64,000 nt of DNA, from NCBI GenBank assembly GCA_964446655.1, contig CAYUPL010000012.1:1-64000 (forward strand). The letters are read 5' to 3'. The translations under genes were made by a program, and so were the position numbers. Positions 1 through 8,410 of this stretch are shown here, piece after piece. The notes beneath the pieces were generated by a model. The model saw only the letters and a list, made by a program, of their open reading frames with translations, ran no database searches and was not told the DNA's origin. How positions within the stretch are numbered: the first letter of the stretch is position 1; every line of letters starts with the position of its first letter. Origin of the DNA: Desulfopila_A sp964446655 (GTDB taxonomy: Bacteria > Desulfobacterota > Desulfobulbia > Desulfobulbales > Desulfocapsaceae).

Positions 1-55
1 AAGCGAGTGTGGGGGTAATACTCCACCGAGGGTTCGAATCCCTCTCTCTCCGCCA
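1..55 (+). tRNA. tRNA-Ser, 3' part only
   Basis: The window opens inside a tRNA gene. The visible part is a long variable arm, a T stem-loop (GAGGG-TTCGAAT-CCCTC, 28-44), the 3' acceptor strand (45-51), discriminator G at 52 and an encoded CCA at 53-55. The long variable arm together with the G discriminator points to serine rather than leucine. The anticodon lies outside the window, so the isoacceptor is unknown. Confidence 0.85.
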
Positions 56-260
56 CTTCTTCTGCTTCAATCACGAAAAACCTGTCCCAAAAGCAGGTTT
101 GTACGAAAGAGGTGCTCACAGAAACCTTTGGGGGCCATTCTCGGTGCAGAAAATCTTACACATCACTTACCCCTGAAGGTTTTTAAAAGACCACCTGCTC
201 TATGGCTATTGTGGCTATATCCTTCAGAAAAGCTAATGACGGAAGAGAACCAATCTATCT

Positions 261-728
261 CTAAAAACCCCAGATAAGATCACGTTTTATCCAGCCTACC
301 AGTCCGGTTTCATGTTTTAATTTGGCCCAACCATCACGTTGCTCCAGTGTTTCAAAGACTACGCCATAGTAGGCTTTGCCAACGATTCTATATTTTGTAC
401 CGGGCCCACTGCGTATGTTGATTTTACTGTCCTTATCTTTGTTGACCTTTACTATCATATGGCCTGTATTGGAAAGAAGTGGCTTATAGATCCAACCTGT
501 ATCACCCTCAAAGTCACTGACTTCAACCCACTCACCTTTACTGCTGATAACTTCCAGTGGAAAGCCCTTACCATACTCCCATTTAATATCAAAATTGGTA
601 CCAGGTCCGGAACGAAGGTTTACAGAGTCGGTATTGACACTCAGCATTTCTGCCGATGAGGTGAGAGAGCACAATAATACCAATGAACAAATAATAACGC
701 CTTGGGAAAAAGATCTTTTAGTAAACAT
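261..728 (-). CDS. Secreted protein with two bacterial SH3 domains
   Basis: This 155-residue protein starts with a typical signal peptide (basic MFTKRS, hydrophobic stretch to about residue 24, SSA/E cleavage region). Two SH3b repeats follow. The first, about residues 28-85, contains VNLRSGPGTNFD and ends in GWIYKPLL. The second, about 92-153, contains INIRSGPGTKYR and ends in GWIKRDLI. SH3b domains usually bind peptidoglycan or other cell-wall ligands. No catalytic domain is fused, so this is a small periplasmic or cell-surface binding protein of unknown specific role. It is transcribed alone, away from parAB. Confidence 0.8.
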   Translation of the reverse strand: MFTKRSFSQGVIICSLVLLCSLTSSAEMLSVNTDSVNLRSGPGTNFDIKWEYGKGFPLEVISSKGEWVEVSDFEGDTGWIYKPLLSNTGHMIVKVNKDKDSKINIRSGPGTKYRIVGKAYYGVVFETLEQRDGWAKLKHETGLVGWIKRDLIWGF

Positions 729-909
729 AGGAAACTCTATAGCTGTGAGAAATTGTAAAATACGTCGTTTTTTATGGTCATGTTGACATTTTTGTGAATA
801 TCAAACAATCATGTTGTCTACTAAGTTGAACAGCCGGGTATGTTAGCATACTTCGAAGCTTTTTGGCTGGGCAAAAGAGGCCTACAGCACCTCATAAAAC
901 GAAAGAGGA

Positions 910-1794
910 TCAATTTTCCGGGGAAAAGGAATCAACAACCAATCCGATAACCCTTTCAAGATCGTCAAGGGAATAGTATTCAATTTCAATCTTTCCCCTG
1001 GTTCCGTTTTGAAGAATAGAAACCTTTGAATGAAGCTTATTCGTTAACTGATTCTCCAACGAAGAGCAATACGACGCAGGGATTTCGTTTTTATTATCTT
1101 TTTTGCGACGAGTTGCAACTTCATTTGTATGAAGCATCTTTCTGATCAGAAGCTCAGTTTGGCGTACGGAAAGCTTTTTAGCGATAATCTGGTCTCGCAC
1201 CTCTTTGAGTGCGGAAATATTTTCAATCAAACGTAAAAGAGGTCTGGCGTGCCCTTCTGAGATATTGCCCTCTATTAAGTCCTGTTGCACAAAAGAGGGA
1301 AGATTCAATAATCTTAATATATTAGCTATCGCTGAACGGCTCTTGCCTAATTTTTTTGCAGCCTCTTCCTGGGTATAGCTAAATTTTTCTATTAACTTCT
1401 GAAAGGCTTCTGCCTCTTCTATGGGGTTAAGATCGGTTCGCTGAATGTTTTCAATAAGAGCAAGTTCCAAAAGGGTATGTTCATCACTTATATCGCGGAC
1501 AATAACTGGAACCGTTGATAGTCCGACAATTTTAGAGGCTCTGAACCGTCTCTCTCCGGCTATCAGCTCGTAGCCATCATTTTCTTCATTGCGGCGTACC
1601 ACCAGTGGCTGAAGAATGCCGTGTTCTTTTATGGAATCGGCTAACTCCTGTAGGTCCTTTTCGTCAAAATAGCTTCGCGGTTGATGCTTATTGGCAGTAA
1701 TATTGTCGATACTGCATTCAAAATAGATTTCTTCGTTGTCTTCATCCGTAAAAAGAACACCAACCCCCTGCCCAAGTCCTTTACCTTTGATCAC
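910..1794 (-). CDS. parB: Chromosome-partitioning protein ParB
   Basis: ParB/Spo0J-family DNA-binding CTPase that loads at parS and spreads to build the segregation complex. The 294-residue protein has the N-terminal ParB/sulfiredoxin-like domain with the CTP-binding signature GERRFRAS (about residue 80), a central helix-turn-helix (YTQEEAAKKLGKSRSAIANI, about 143-165) that recognises parS, and a C-terminal dimerisation domain. Length is normal for the family. Its start codon overlaps the parA stop by four bases, so the pair is translationally coupled. Two perfect parS sites lie within 3 kb on the far side of parA. Confidence 0.95.
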   Translation of the reverse strand: MIKGKGLGQGVGVLFTDEDNEEIYFECSIDNITANKHQPRSYFDEKDLQELADSIKEHGILQPLVVRRNEENDGYELIAGERRFRASKIVGLSTVPVIVRDISDEHTLLELALIENIQRTDLNPIEEAEAFQKLIEKFSYTQEEAAKKLGKSRSAIANILRLLNLPSFVQQDLIEGNISEGHARPLLRLIENISALKEVRDQIIAKKLSVRQTELLIRKMLHTNEVATRRKKDNKNEIPASYCSSLENQLTNKLHSKVSILQNGTRGKIEIEYYSLDDLERVIGLVVDSFSPEN

Positions 1795-2576
1795 GTCTTG
1801 CTCCTTTGTTGTCTCAAAAACTCACCAGCAAGCTGTATATAGGCCTTCGCTCCGGAAGAGCTCTGGTCATATTCGATTATGGTCTGGCCATGGCTGGGAC
1901 ATTCACTTAAACGCACATTTCGAGGGATTACCGTTTTGAAAACCTGGTTTTCAAAATGCTCTGTAATTTTGTCGGCAACCTGGAAGGTGAGTTTATTTCT
2001 CTTGTCATACATTGTAAGCAACAATCCTTCAATGAAGAGTCCTTTGTTGAAACTTTTTTTAACCGAACGGATAGTAGAGACGAGTTGAGCCAACCCTTCC
2101 ATGGCAAAGTATTCACACTGTAGCGGTACAAGCACAGAGGCTGAAGCTGTAAGGGCATTAACCGTAAGGAGGCCCAGGGAGGGAGGACAGTCAATAAAAA
2201 TATAATCAAAATCGTTTCGTACTTCTTCGAGGAGAGCCTTTAAAACCCTTTCGCGGTTTTTTTGGGAGACGAGTTCTATTTCGGTAGCCACTAGATCTAT
2301 GCTTGAGGGAATGATCTTGAGATTGCCAATCCCTGTATCGCAGAGAACTTCAGAAGCAGACGTTTCACCAGTGTAAGCGTGGTAAAGATGTCTCTTCCTT
2401 TTTTGTAGACTTAACCCGACCCCACTTGAAGCGTTACCTTGCGGATCAGAATCAACGATCAATATTTTCTTTCGTTTGTTGGCCAGTGATGCGGCAAGGT
2501 TGATGGTGGAGGTCGTCTTTCCGACTCCACCTTTTTGATTTGCAACAGCGATAATTTTACCTTTTTTCTCTGTCAT
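1791..2576 (-). CDS. parA: Chromosome-partitioning ATPase ParA (Soj)
   Basis: Walker-type ParA ATPase that forms the nucleoid-bound gradient followed by ParB-parS. The 261-residue protein carries the deviant Walker A motif KGGVGKTT near residue 15, the A' segment DSDPQGNASSG (about 43) and a Walker B-type region FIDCPPSLG (about 127). It has no N-terminal DNA-binding extension, as expected for the small chromosomal Soj type. It is first gene of the parA-parB operon. The 277 bases between its start and parS1 must hold its promoter. Confidence 0.95.
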   Translation of the reverse strand: MTEKKGKIIAVANQKGGVGKTTSTINLAASLANKRKKILIVDSDPQGNASSGVGLSLQKRKRHLYHAYTGETSASEVLCDTGIGNLKIIPSSIDLVATEIELVSQKNRERVLKALLEEVRNDFDYIFIDCPPSLGLLTVNALTASASVLVPLQCEYFAMEGLAQLVSTIRSVKKSFNKGLFIEGLLLTMYDKRNKLTFQVADKITEHFENQVFKTVIPRNVRLSECPSHGQTIIEYDQSSSGAKAYIQLAGEFLRQQRSKT

Positions 2577-2853
2577 TGTGGCATTCTCCTTATAAGATAT
2601 CCCGTTTCTTTTTTAATCTATCCTAACGAGGCAAACAAGAGAAAACCACCAAGGTATCCAAATTTTGATATATTTTGTTCTCTTTTCGCTAAAACTTTAG
2701 ATTTATGTTGTGTTTTTCACAATAACGTTATATCCAAAAGGGTGTTTTCCTTATAATAGTTCTGTTTTTCTGTGCCAATAGTGCTTAGGTAACCCTCCTT
2801 ACAGGACTTTGGCCGATTGGCGGAGGGGAAGATTTTTCAACAGATTAATTCTT
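2577..2853. other. Intergenic region between parA and nadB
   Basis: AT-rich spacer between two divergent genes. It must contain the parA promoter. I see no gene, no long repeat and no clear DnaA-box cluster. It is directly followed by parS1. Confidence 0.6.
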
Positions 2854-2869
2854 TGTTTCACGTGAAACA
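2854..2869. promoter_or_regulatory. parS site 1
   Basis: The 16-base palindrome TGTTTCACGTGAAACA matches the conserved bacterial parS consensus at every position. It lies between divergent parA and nadB, 12 bases before the nadB start codon. ParB bound here could also influence nadB transcription (inference). Confidence 0.95.
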
Positions 2870-2881
2870 ATCGGTAAATAC

Positions 2882-4531
2882 ATGAAGAGTGACTTTTTAA
2901 TTATAGGTTCCGGAATAGCCGGATTATCTTTTGCTTTAAAAGTAGCGAAACTGGGAAAGGTTGTCGTAATCACCAAAAAAGAACAAGTGGACTCGGCCAC
3001 AAACCTGGCTCAAGGAGGGATCGCCGCTGTCCTTTCGGCGGACGATACGGTAGATTTTCATGTTAAAGATACTTTATTGTCCGGCGCGGATTTGTGTGAT
3101 GAAGAAATTGTACGAATGGTCGTCGAAAACGGAAGTGGAAGGATAAGAGATTTAGTAGAGTTAGGCGTCCATTTTATTTATAAAGAACAGAAAAGTAATG
3201 TTTTAGACCTAGGACGCGAAGGGGGACATTCGAAAAGAAGGGTAGCGCACGCCTATGATCTCACTGGCCGAGAGATAGAAAGAGCCTTGCTTGAAGCCGT
3301 TAAAGCGCATGCCAGCATAGATGTTTATGAAAATCACGCTGCCGTCGATTTACTTATTGAAGGGGCAACGGATGCAGATAAAAACTGTTTTGGCGCCTAT
3401 GTCTTAAACGAAAATGATGATATTATTAAATTCGAAGCAAAATGGACCACCTTATGTACAGGTGGGTGCGGCAAAGTGTATCTTTATACAAGTAACCCAG
3501 ATATATCTACCGGTGACGGCATTGCCATGGCTGTTCGAGCCGGAGCAAAAATTACAAATATGGAATTTGTTCAATTTCATCCTACCTGTTTATATAATCC
3601 GTCAGCGAAGAATTTTTTAATATCAGAAGCGATTCGAGGGGAAGGTGCTGTTCTTGTCGATAAAGACGGTAACAGGTTCATGCAAAAATATGATTCAAGA
3701 GGTGAGTTAGCTACTCGAGACACCGTCGCACGTGCCATTGACAAAGAGATGAAAACCCGAGGCCTTGATTGTGTCTATCTTGATATAACGTCAAAAAGCA
3801 AAGAATATTTAAAGAAACGATTTCCTTCAATCTTTAATAAATGTCATGAATTTGGCATCGATATTTCAAAAGACCGAATTCCGGTTGTGCCTGCAGCACA
3901 CTATATGTGTGGGGGCGTGGTTGTTGATAATTTCGGCCGTAGCGGGGTAAATGGTCTTATGGTGCTTGGTGAGTCGGCTCATACGGGTTTACATGGCGGA
4001 AATCGGCTTGCCAGCAATTCACTTCTTGAGGCGGTTGTCTATGCAGAGAAAGCATCTCTTTACTGCTCTGAGAATAGAGAGAAAATACTGTCACGTCAAA
4101 TTCCTTTCATAGATGAATGGTCAAGCGGACAGGCAATTGATCTTGACGAAGAAATTCTCATTAGTCATAACTGGGATATATTACGTCGAATAATGTGGAA
4201 CTATGTCGGCATTGTCCGTAAAACCAAAAGGCTTCGGTTGGCACACAAAAAAATCCGTGATGTAATGGCGGAAATAGAAGAACATTATCAAAACTACTAT
4301 ATCAGTGCTAGCATTATTGAGTTGCGAAATATCAGTATGGTGGCCATGCTGATCGTCGAAGCAGCTCTGGCGCGAAACGAGTCTCGCGGTTTACACTATG
4401 TTGAGGACTATCCTGAAACTTCTCAGAAAGGTCGTTATTGGAATATCTTTTTAGGACAAAAACATGGTAAAAACTGGAGTATTAAACTGTCTGATAGGTG
4501 CTCATTGCCGCCATCGTCACTTGAAGTCTAG
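2882..4531 (+). CDS. nadB: L-aspartate oxidase
   Basis: FAD enzyme that oxidises L-aspartate to iminoaspartate, the first step of de novo NAD synthesis. In anaerobes fumarate serves as acceptor. The 549-residue protein has the FAD-binding GSGIAGLSFA at residues 8-17, NLAQGGIAAV (about 41), the active-site region HPTC with RGEGAVLVDKDGNRF and RDTVARAID, HYMCGGVVVD and GLHGGNRLASNSLLEA near residue 380. A helical C-terminal domain follows. Length fits NadB rather than fumarate reductase FrdA. No good Shine-Dalgarno is visible because parS1 occupies the leader. No nadA or nadC is adjacent. The pncA/pncB salvage genes are elsewhere in the window. Confidence 0.93.
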   Translation: MKSDFLIIGSGIAGLSFALKVAKLGKVVVITKKEQVDSATNLAQGGIAAVLSADDTVDFHVKDTLLSGADLCDEEIVRMVVENGSGRIRDLVELGVHFIYKEQKSNVLDLGREGGHSKRRVAHAYDLTGREIERALLEAVKAHASIDVYENHAAVDLLIEGATDADKNCFGAYVLNENDDIIKFEAKWTTLCTGGCGKVYLYTSNPDISTGDGIAMAVRAGAKITNMEFVQFHPTCLYNPSAKNFLISEAIRGEGAVLVDKDGNRFMQKYDSRGELATRDTVARAIDKEMKTRGLDCVYLDITSKSKEYLKKRFPSIFNKCHEFGIDISKDRIPVVPAAHYMCGGVVVDNFGRSGVNGLMVLGESAHTGLHGGNRLASNSLLEAVVYAEKASLYCSENREKILSRQIPFIDEWSSGQAIDLDEEILISHNWDILRRIMWNYVGIVRKTKRLRLAHKKIRDVMAEIEEHYQNYYISASIIELRNISMVAMLIVEAALARNESRGLHYVEDYPETSQKGRYWNIFLGQKHGKNWSIKLSDRCSLPPSSLEV

Positions 4532-4582
4532 AAAATGTATTTCTGCTGTTGATAAAAAAGCGTTTGTAGGGAAGAGTTGAAG

Positions 4583-4598
4583 TGTTTCACGTGAAACA
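4583..4598. promoter_or_regulatory. parS site 2
   Basis: A second perfect TGTTTCACGTGAAACA palindrome, 52 bases past the nadB stop. The two perfect sites bracket nadB about 1.7 kb apart. Confidence 0.95.
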
Positions 4599-4744
4599 TT
4601 TGTAACTGACGCCCTCAAAAAATACAACAAAATGCTCATTTTGTCTCGAAATAAACTATAAAATCAAATACTTTCGCAGGACCCTGTCGCATGTAAGCGG
4701 TTAGGTTTGTGGTTGTCGAAAAAAATATAGCATAATGGAGCGTA

Positions 4745-5161
4745 ATGAAAAGCTATCGTAAAGAACTTTGGTTTGAGGTTCCGTCGCGTCGCGGCTTTAT
4801 AAATATTACCGACGCGGTGGAAAAATGTTTGCGTGAAAGTGGTGTCCAGGAAGGTCTGGTCCTCGTCAATGCCATGCACATAACGGCGTCAGTATTCATC
4901 AATGACGATGAATCGGGGCTTCATCACGACTACGAGGTGTGGTTGGAAAAACTGGCTCCTCATGCTCCCGTTGAACAGTATAGACATAACGGCTATGAAG
5001 ATAACGCCGATGCCCACATGAAGAGGCAGATAATGGGAAGAGAGGTCGTGGTGGCTATTACGGCAGGGCAACTCGATTTTGGAACCTGGGAACGAATTTT
5101 CTACGGAGAATTTGACGGCAGAAGGAAAAAGCGGGTTCTGGTGAAAATAATTGGTGAGTAA
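4745..5161 (+). CDS. YjbQ / UPF0047 family protein
   Basis: Small 138-residue protein of the COG0432 (YjbQ) family, a compact fold with weak thiamine-phosphate-synthase activity reported for some members. Family landmarks are all present: HITASVFINDDESGL near residue 47, YRHNGYEDNADAHMKR near 81, and GREVVVAITAGQLDFGTW followed by ERIFYGEFDG near the C terminus. Full length. It is monocistronic, since a strong hairpin terminator follows 6 bases after the stop. The true cellular substrate is not known from sequence. Confidence 0.88.
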   Translation: MKSYRKELWFEVPSRRGFINITDAVEKCLRESGVQEGLVLVNAMHITASVFINDDESGLHHDYEVWLEKLAPHAPVEQYRHNGYEDNADAHMKRQIMGREVVVAITAGQLDFGTWERIFYGEFDGRRKKRVLVKIIGE

Positions 5162-5167
5162 TAAAAG

Positions 5168-5204
5168 AAAAAAGCGATTATCGTTTTCTGATAATCGCTT
5201 TTTT
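5168..5204. terminator. Bidirectional intrinsic terminator
   Basis: Perfect 15-bp inverted repeat (5168-5182 and 5190-5204) around a 7-base loop. The stem is A-rich on the left and T-rich on the right, so a U-run is made in either direction. It ends the YjbQ-family gene on the + strand and also lies just past the 3' end of tRNA-Glu on the - strand. Confidence 0.9.
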
Positions 5205-5208
5205 ATAC

Positions 5209-5286
5209 TGGCGTCCCCAACCGGATTTGAACCGGTGTTGCCGGCGTGAAAGGCCGGTGTCCTGGACCAGACTAGACGATGGGGAC
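5209..5286 (-). tRNA. tRNA-Glu (UUC)
   Basis: Read on the - strand, the gene starts GTCCCCA and ends TGGGGAC-G-CCA. The anticodon loop CTTTCAC gives anticodon UUC. The T loop is GGTTCAAATCC and CCA is encoded. It is tandem with tRNA-Lys, 12 bases apart. Confidence 0.95.
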
Positions 5287-5298
5287 CTTTGTCGGCTT

Positions 5299-5374
5299 TG
5301 GTGGGCCGTGCGCGACTCGAACGCGCGACTCTCTGCTTAAAAGGCAGATACTCTACCGACTGAGTTAACGACCC
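5299..5374 (-). tRNA. tRNA-Lys (UUU)
   Basis: Read on the - strand, GGGTCGTTAACTCAGTCGGT begins a 76-base tRNA with anticodon loop CTTTTAA (anticodon UUU), T loop GTTCGAGTC and encoded CCA. It is upstream of tRNA-Glu and probably co-transcribed with it. Confidence 0.95.
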
Positions 5375-5654
5375 ATGAGGGAATGGTTTATACAATTATG
5401 GACTAAAAGTGTCAAGAAAAAAATGGACGCTATGATATTTTTATCGCTGCAAGACTGCACTGTCAAGGTCTACACAGCTTTGAATCAGTACAATTCTGCA
5501 TGAAGAGGAAAGAGAAAATAGATCGACCAGACTGAATTGATGGAAAAACGTTGTGACTGTCTTTTGTCAGTGATAAGATAGATCTTTTCGTGAATTGACA
5601 GAGCGGAGTTACCGCTTTTAGTCGTCATTAACTGCTTGAGCAAGAGGGAATTAC

Positions 5655-6260
5655 ATGGGTTTTATCAGCGGGTCGGCCAGTTTTGTCCGTTTCAGCGTCG
5701 AGGGGGAACTTCCGGAGAATGTCTGGGACTTTATTGCAGAGAGAGTGGCTGCATTTTCCTTTGTGGATATTGACGATACCTACGATGAATTTTCAATCGG
5801 CTGGGTCTCGGTAATCAACATGTTTGATGCGGATTTTCAATACGCCTCCTATGCCAATGGGGACTATGTCACCCTTACCATGAGAATAGATGAGAGAAAA
5901 GTATCACTCCCTATACTGAAAAAGTTCTGTGCCAAAGAGGAGGAGCGTCTCAAAAAGGAAAGGCAGCTTCCCAAGATAGGTAAGGCTATGAAAATGGAAA
6001 TCAAGGAAAGAATGCGAACGGAGTTGATGCGAAAATCTGTCCCGTTGCCGGCGATTTATGATCTCTGCTGGAATCTTTCTGATGGAACATTGCTCTTTTT
6101 TTCCACGAACAAAAAGGCTCAGGCCCAGCTTGAAGATTTTTTTAAAGAAACGTTCGGACTGTTGATCATGCAGCAGGTGCCATATTTAACAGCAGAGCAT
6201 CTGCTGGATGAAGAGCAGTCTTATAGGCTAGCAGGTATTGGGCCGGAAATTCTGGTATAA
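5655..6260 (+). CDS. RdgC-like protein, N-terminal half as a separate gene
   Basis: The 201-residue product resembles the N-terminal half of RdgC, a ring-forming DNA-binding protein associated with recombination. Shared features are an opening SASFVRFSVEG strand, FSIGWVSVINMFD (the family's GWV region), LTMRIDERKVSLPILKKF, a charged helix rich in Lys/Glu (about 95-120) and VPLPAIYDLCWNLSDGTLLF with KKAQAQLEDFFKETFG. Typical RdgC is about 300 residues, and this one stops at the middle. The missing half appears to be encoded by the next gene in another frame. It is the first gene of the group leading to gatB, radC and hemW. The assignment rests on recalled family pattern, not on an alignment. 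Confidence 0.6.
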   Translation: MGFISGSASFVRFSVEGELPENVWDFIAERVAAFSFVDIDDTYDEFSIGWVSVINMFDADFQYASYANGDYVTLTMRIDERKVSLPILKKFCAKEEERLKKERQLPKIGKAMKMEIKERMRTELMRKSVPLPAIYDLCWNLSDGTLLFFSTNKKAQAQLEDFFKETFGLLIMQQVPYLTAEHLLDEEQSYRLAGIGPEILV

Positions 6261-6402
6261 CCTTTGCCGAGCCGCCAGTGGAGCCCTTCTCAGAGTGGAC
6301 AGAGTGAAGGCTTTTTTACACGGCGACGCCGTTAACCGGCATGGGGTTCCACGCTGGACGCAAAAGCTTTCTGCAGAGTGTAACATAACAAAGTGAGAAC
6401 AT

Positions 6403-6954
6403 ATGGATTTAGTCGATATAATAGAAGAAAAGCGATTTTTAGGGCAGGAGTTTCTCACCTGGCTCTGGTGGAAAAGTGAAGAGCGGGGTGGGAGTATTCT
6501 TCTACCAGATCGAGGTGATATAACCGTCACGTTTGAAAAGCATATGCTTTTGGAATATGGTGAAGGAGAGAGCAACGAACGGCTAATATGTTCCGGCCTG
6601 CAAACAGAATTGCAGGAGGCGCGGACCGGTCTTCTCATGGGCAAAAAGCTGGAACAGGCCAGGATACAACTGGTCCATGCGGAACAGGAATGGAACTTCA
6701 CTCTGGCTGCGGCAATGATGGAGTTTCGTAATGTGAAGTTGCCCAAGACAGCCGGTACCGAGACAGGATCGGTATCCGACCCGGAGGAAACCGAAGGGAT
6801 GATTCTGGAGAGGATCTATCTTGTTGAAGAACTTGTCCGACTGGTGAACGAGTTATTTTACATCTTTCTTCAGGTACGGGTGGCGGAAGATTGGCCGGTG
6901 GAAAGGGAAAAAGTCAGAAAATGGGTCAATAACTCCGTGAAAACCAGTCTCTAG
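6403..6954 (+). CDS. RdgC-like protein, C-terminal half as a separate gene
   Basis: This 183-residue protein matches the order of features in the C-terminal half of RdgC: GQEFLTWLWWKSEERGG, a short strand region ending FEKHMLLEYGEGESN, LICSGLQTELQEARTGLLMGK (the DL...GK region) and a strand pair EWNFTLAAAMMEFRNVKLPK. A helical tail follows. An in-frame TGA lies just before the ATG, so it is not a simple read-through of the preceding gene. The 142-base gap between the two halves has no continuous frame. Function in recombination or DNA protection is inferred only from the RdgC resemblance. The stop is followed closely by gatB. Confidence 0.5.
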   Translation: MDLVDIIEEKRFLGQEFLTWLWWKSEERGGSILLPDRGDITVTFEKHMLLEYGEGESNERLICSGLQTELQEARTGLLMGKKLEQARIQLVHAEQEWNFTLAAAMMEFRNVKLPKTAGTETGSVSDPEETEGMILERIYLVEELVRLVNELFYIFLQVRVAEDWPVEREKVRKWVNNSVKTSL

Positions 6955-6975
6955 GGGATTGTACAGGAAAGAACA

Positions 6976-8400
6976 ATGGATTTTGAAACAGTAATTGGGC
7001 TTGAAATACACGCCCAACTCAAGACAGACTCGAAAATATTCTGTGGCTGCTCGACAGCATTCGGGGCACCTCCGAATAGTCATACCTGTCCGGTATGTCT
7101 AGGTATGCCGGGAGTTTTACCTGTGCTTAATAAAAAAGTTGTTGAATATGCCGTTAAAATGGGTCTGGCGACCCGGTCGCGCATTAACTCGGTCAGTCAG
7201 TTCGCCAGGAAAAATTATTTTTATCCCGATTTGCCCAAAGGATATCAAACTTCGCAGTACGATCTGCCTATTGTTGAACATGGCAGCGTCGAGATTGAAG
7301 TAGACGGCATAACCAAACAAATCGGAATCACCAGGATGCATATGGAGGAAGACGCCGGCAAATTGATACACGATGAGCACGATCCCGTCTCCTATGTCGA
7401 CTTGAATCGTACCGGCACTCCGCTTCTTGAGATTGTTTCCGAACCGGACCTTCGCTCTCCCGAAGAGGCCGGCGCCTACCTAAAAAAAATACATGCCATC
7501 CTGCGCTATCTCGATATTTGTGATGGAAATATGCAGGAGGGGAGTTTCCGCTGTGATGCCAATATTTCGCTACGTCCGAGGGGAGAGGAGAAATTTGGTA
7601 CACGAACGGAGCTGAAAAACATGAACTCTTTTCGTAACGTCCAGAGTGCTCTCGAATATGAGGTTCGCCGGCAGCGCGACCTGCTCCTTGATGGTGAGAA
7701 AATAGTGCAGGAAACATTGCTGTGGAATCCGGACAAAAACAGAACGGAATCTATGCGGGGTAAAGAAGATGCTCATGATTACAGGTATTTTCCGTGTCCG
7801 GATCTTGTCCCCATTGAGGTTGATGACAACTGGATTGCCGCAATAAGTGAGACTTTACCGGAACTGCCGGATCAGCGTAAAAATCGTTTTGTAGAGTCCT
7901 TTGATCTGCCGGAATATGATGCCGCCATCCTTACTTCATCACGGGAAGTAGCCGACTATTTTGAAACAGCAGTTGCTCATGGGCCGGCTCCGAAAAAAAT
8001 ATCTAACTGGATCATGACTGAACTGTTGCGTGAACTGAAGGGAGAAGACATCACCATGTGCAAAGTTCCGCCGACGCAGCTGGCAGGACTGCTGAATATG
8101 GTGGAAGAGGGCATCATCAGCGGGAAAATTGCCAAAACGGTCTTTGCTGACATGATGGTGACCGGCAAGGACGCCAGGACGGTTGTGCAGGAGAAAAATC
8201 TGGTGCAGTTGTCCGATGAAGCGGAACTGCAGCAAATGGTAGAAGCGATAGTGACGGCGAATCCAGAGCAGGCGGAACAGTTCAGGCAGGGCAAAACCAA
8301 GGTCATGGGTTTTTTTGTCGGCCAATTGATGCAGAAAACCAAAGGAAAAGCGAATCCCAGGATAGCAAATGACCTTTTCCAAAAGGCACTGAAGAGTTGA
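6976..8400 (+). CDS. gatB: Asp-tRNA(Asn)/Glu-tRNA(Gln) amidotransferase subunit B
   Basis: Kinase/transamidase subunit of GatCAB, which converts misacylated Glu-tRNA(Gln) or Asp-tRNA(Asn) to the amide form in the cytoplasm. The 474-residue protein has GLEIHAQLKTDSKIFCGC at the start, the zinc-site cysteines with THTCPVCLGMPGVLPVLN, the ATP-site region MQEGSFRCDANISLRPRG and TELKNMNSF, and a C-terminal helical GatB/YqeY domain ending near NPRIANDLFQKAL. Full length. A good AGGAAAG ribosome site precedes the ATG. gatA and gatC are not in the window. The neighbours radC and hemW lie downstream in the same direction. Confidence 0.96.
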   Translation: MDFETVIGLEIHAQLKTDSKIFCGCSTAFGAPPNSHTCPVCLGMPGVLPVLNKKVVEYAVKMGLATRSRINSVSQFARKNYFYPDLPKGYQTSQYDLPIVEHGSVEIEVDGITKQIGITRMHMEEDAGKLIHDEHDPVSYVDLNRTGTPLLEIVSEPDLRSPEEAGAYLKKIHAILRYLDICDGNMQEGSFRCDANISLRPRGEEKFGTRTELKNMNSFRNVQSALEYEVRRQRDLLLDGEKIVQETLLWNPDKNRTESMRGKEDAHDYRYFPCPDLVPIEVDDNWIAAISETLPELPDQRKNRFVESFDLPEYDAAILTSSREVADYFETAVAHGPAPKKISNWIMTELLRELKGEDITMCKVPPTQLAGLLNMVEEGIISGKIAKTVFADMMVTGKDARTVVQEKNLVQLSDEAELQQMVEAIVTANPEQAEQFRQGKTKVMGFFVGQLMQKTKGKANPRIANDLFQKALKS

Positions 8401-8410
8401 AGCAACGGGC

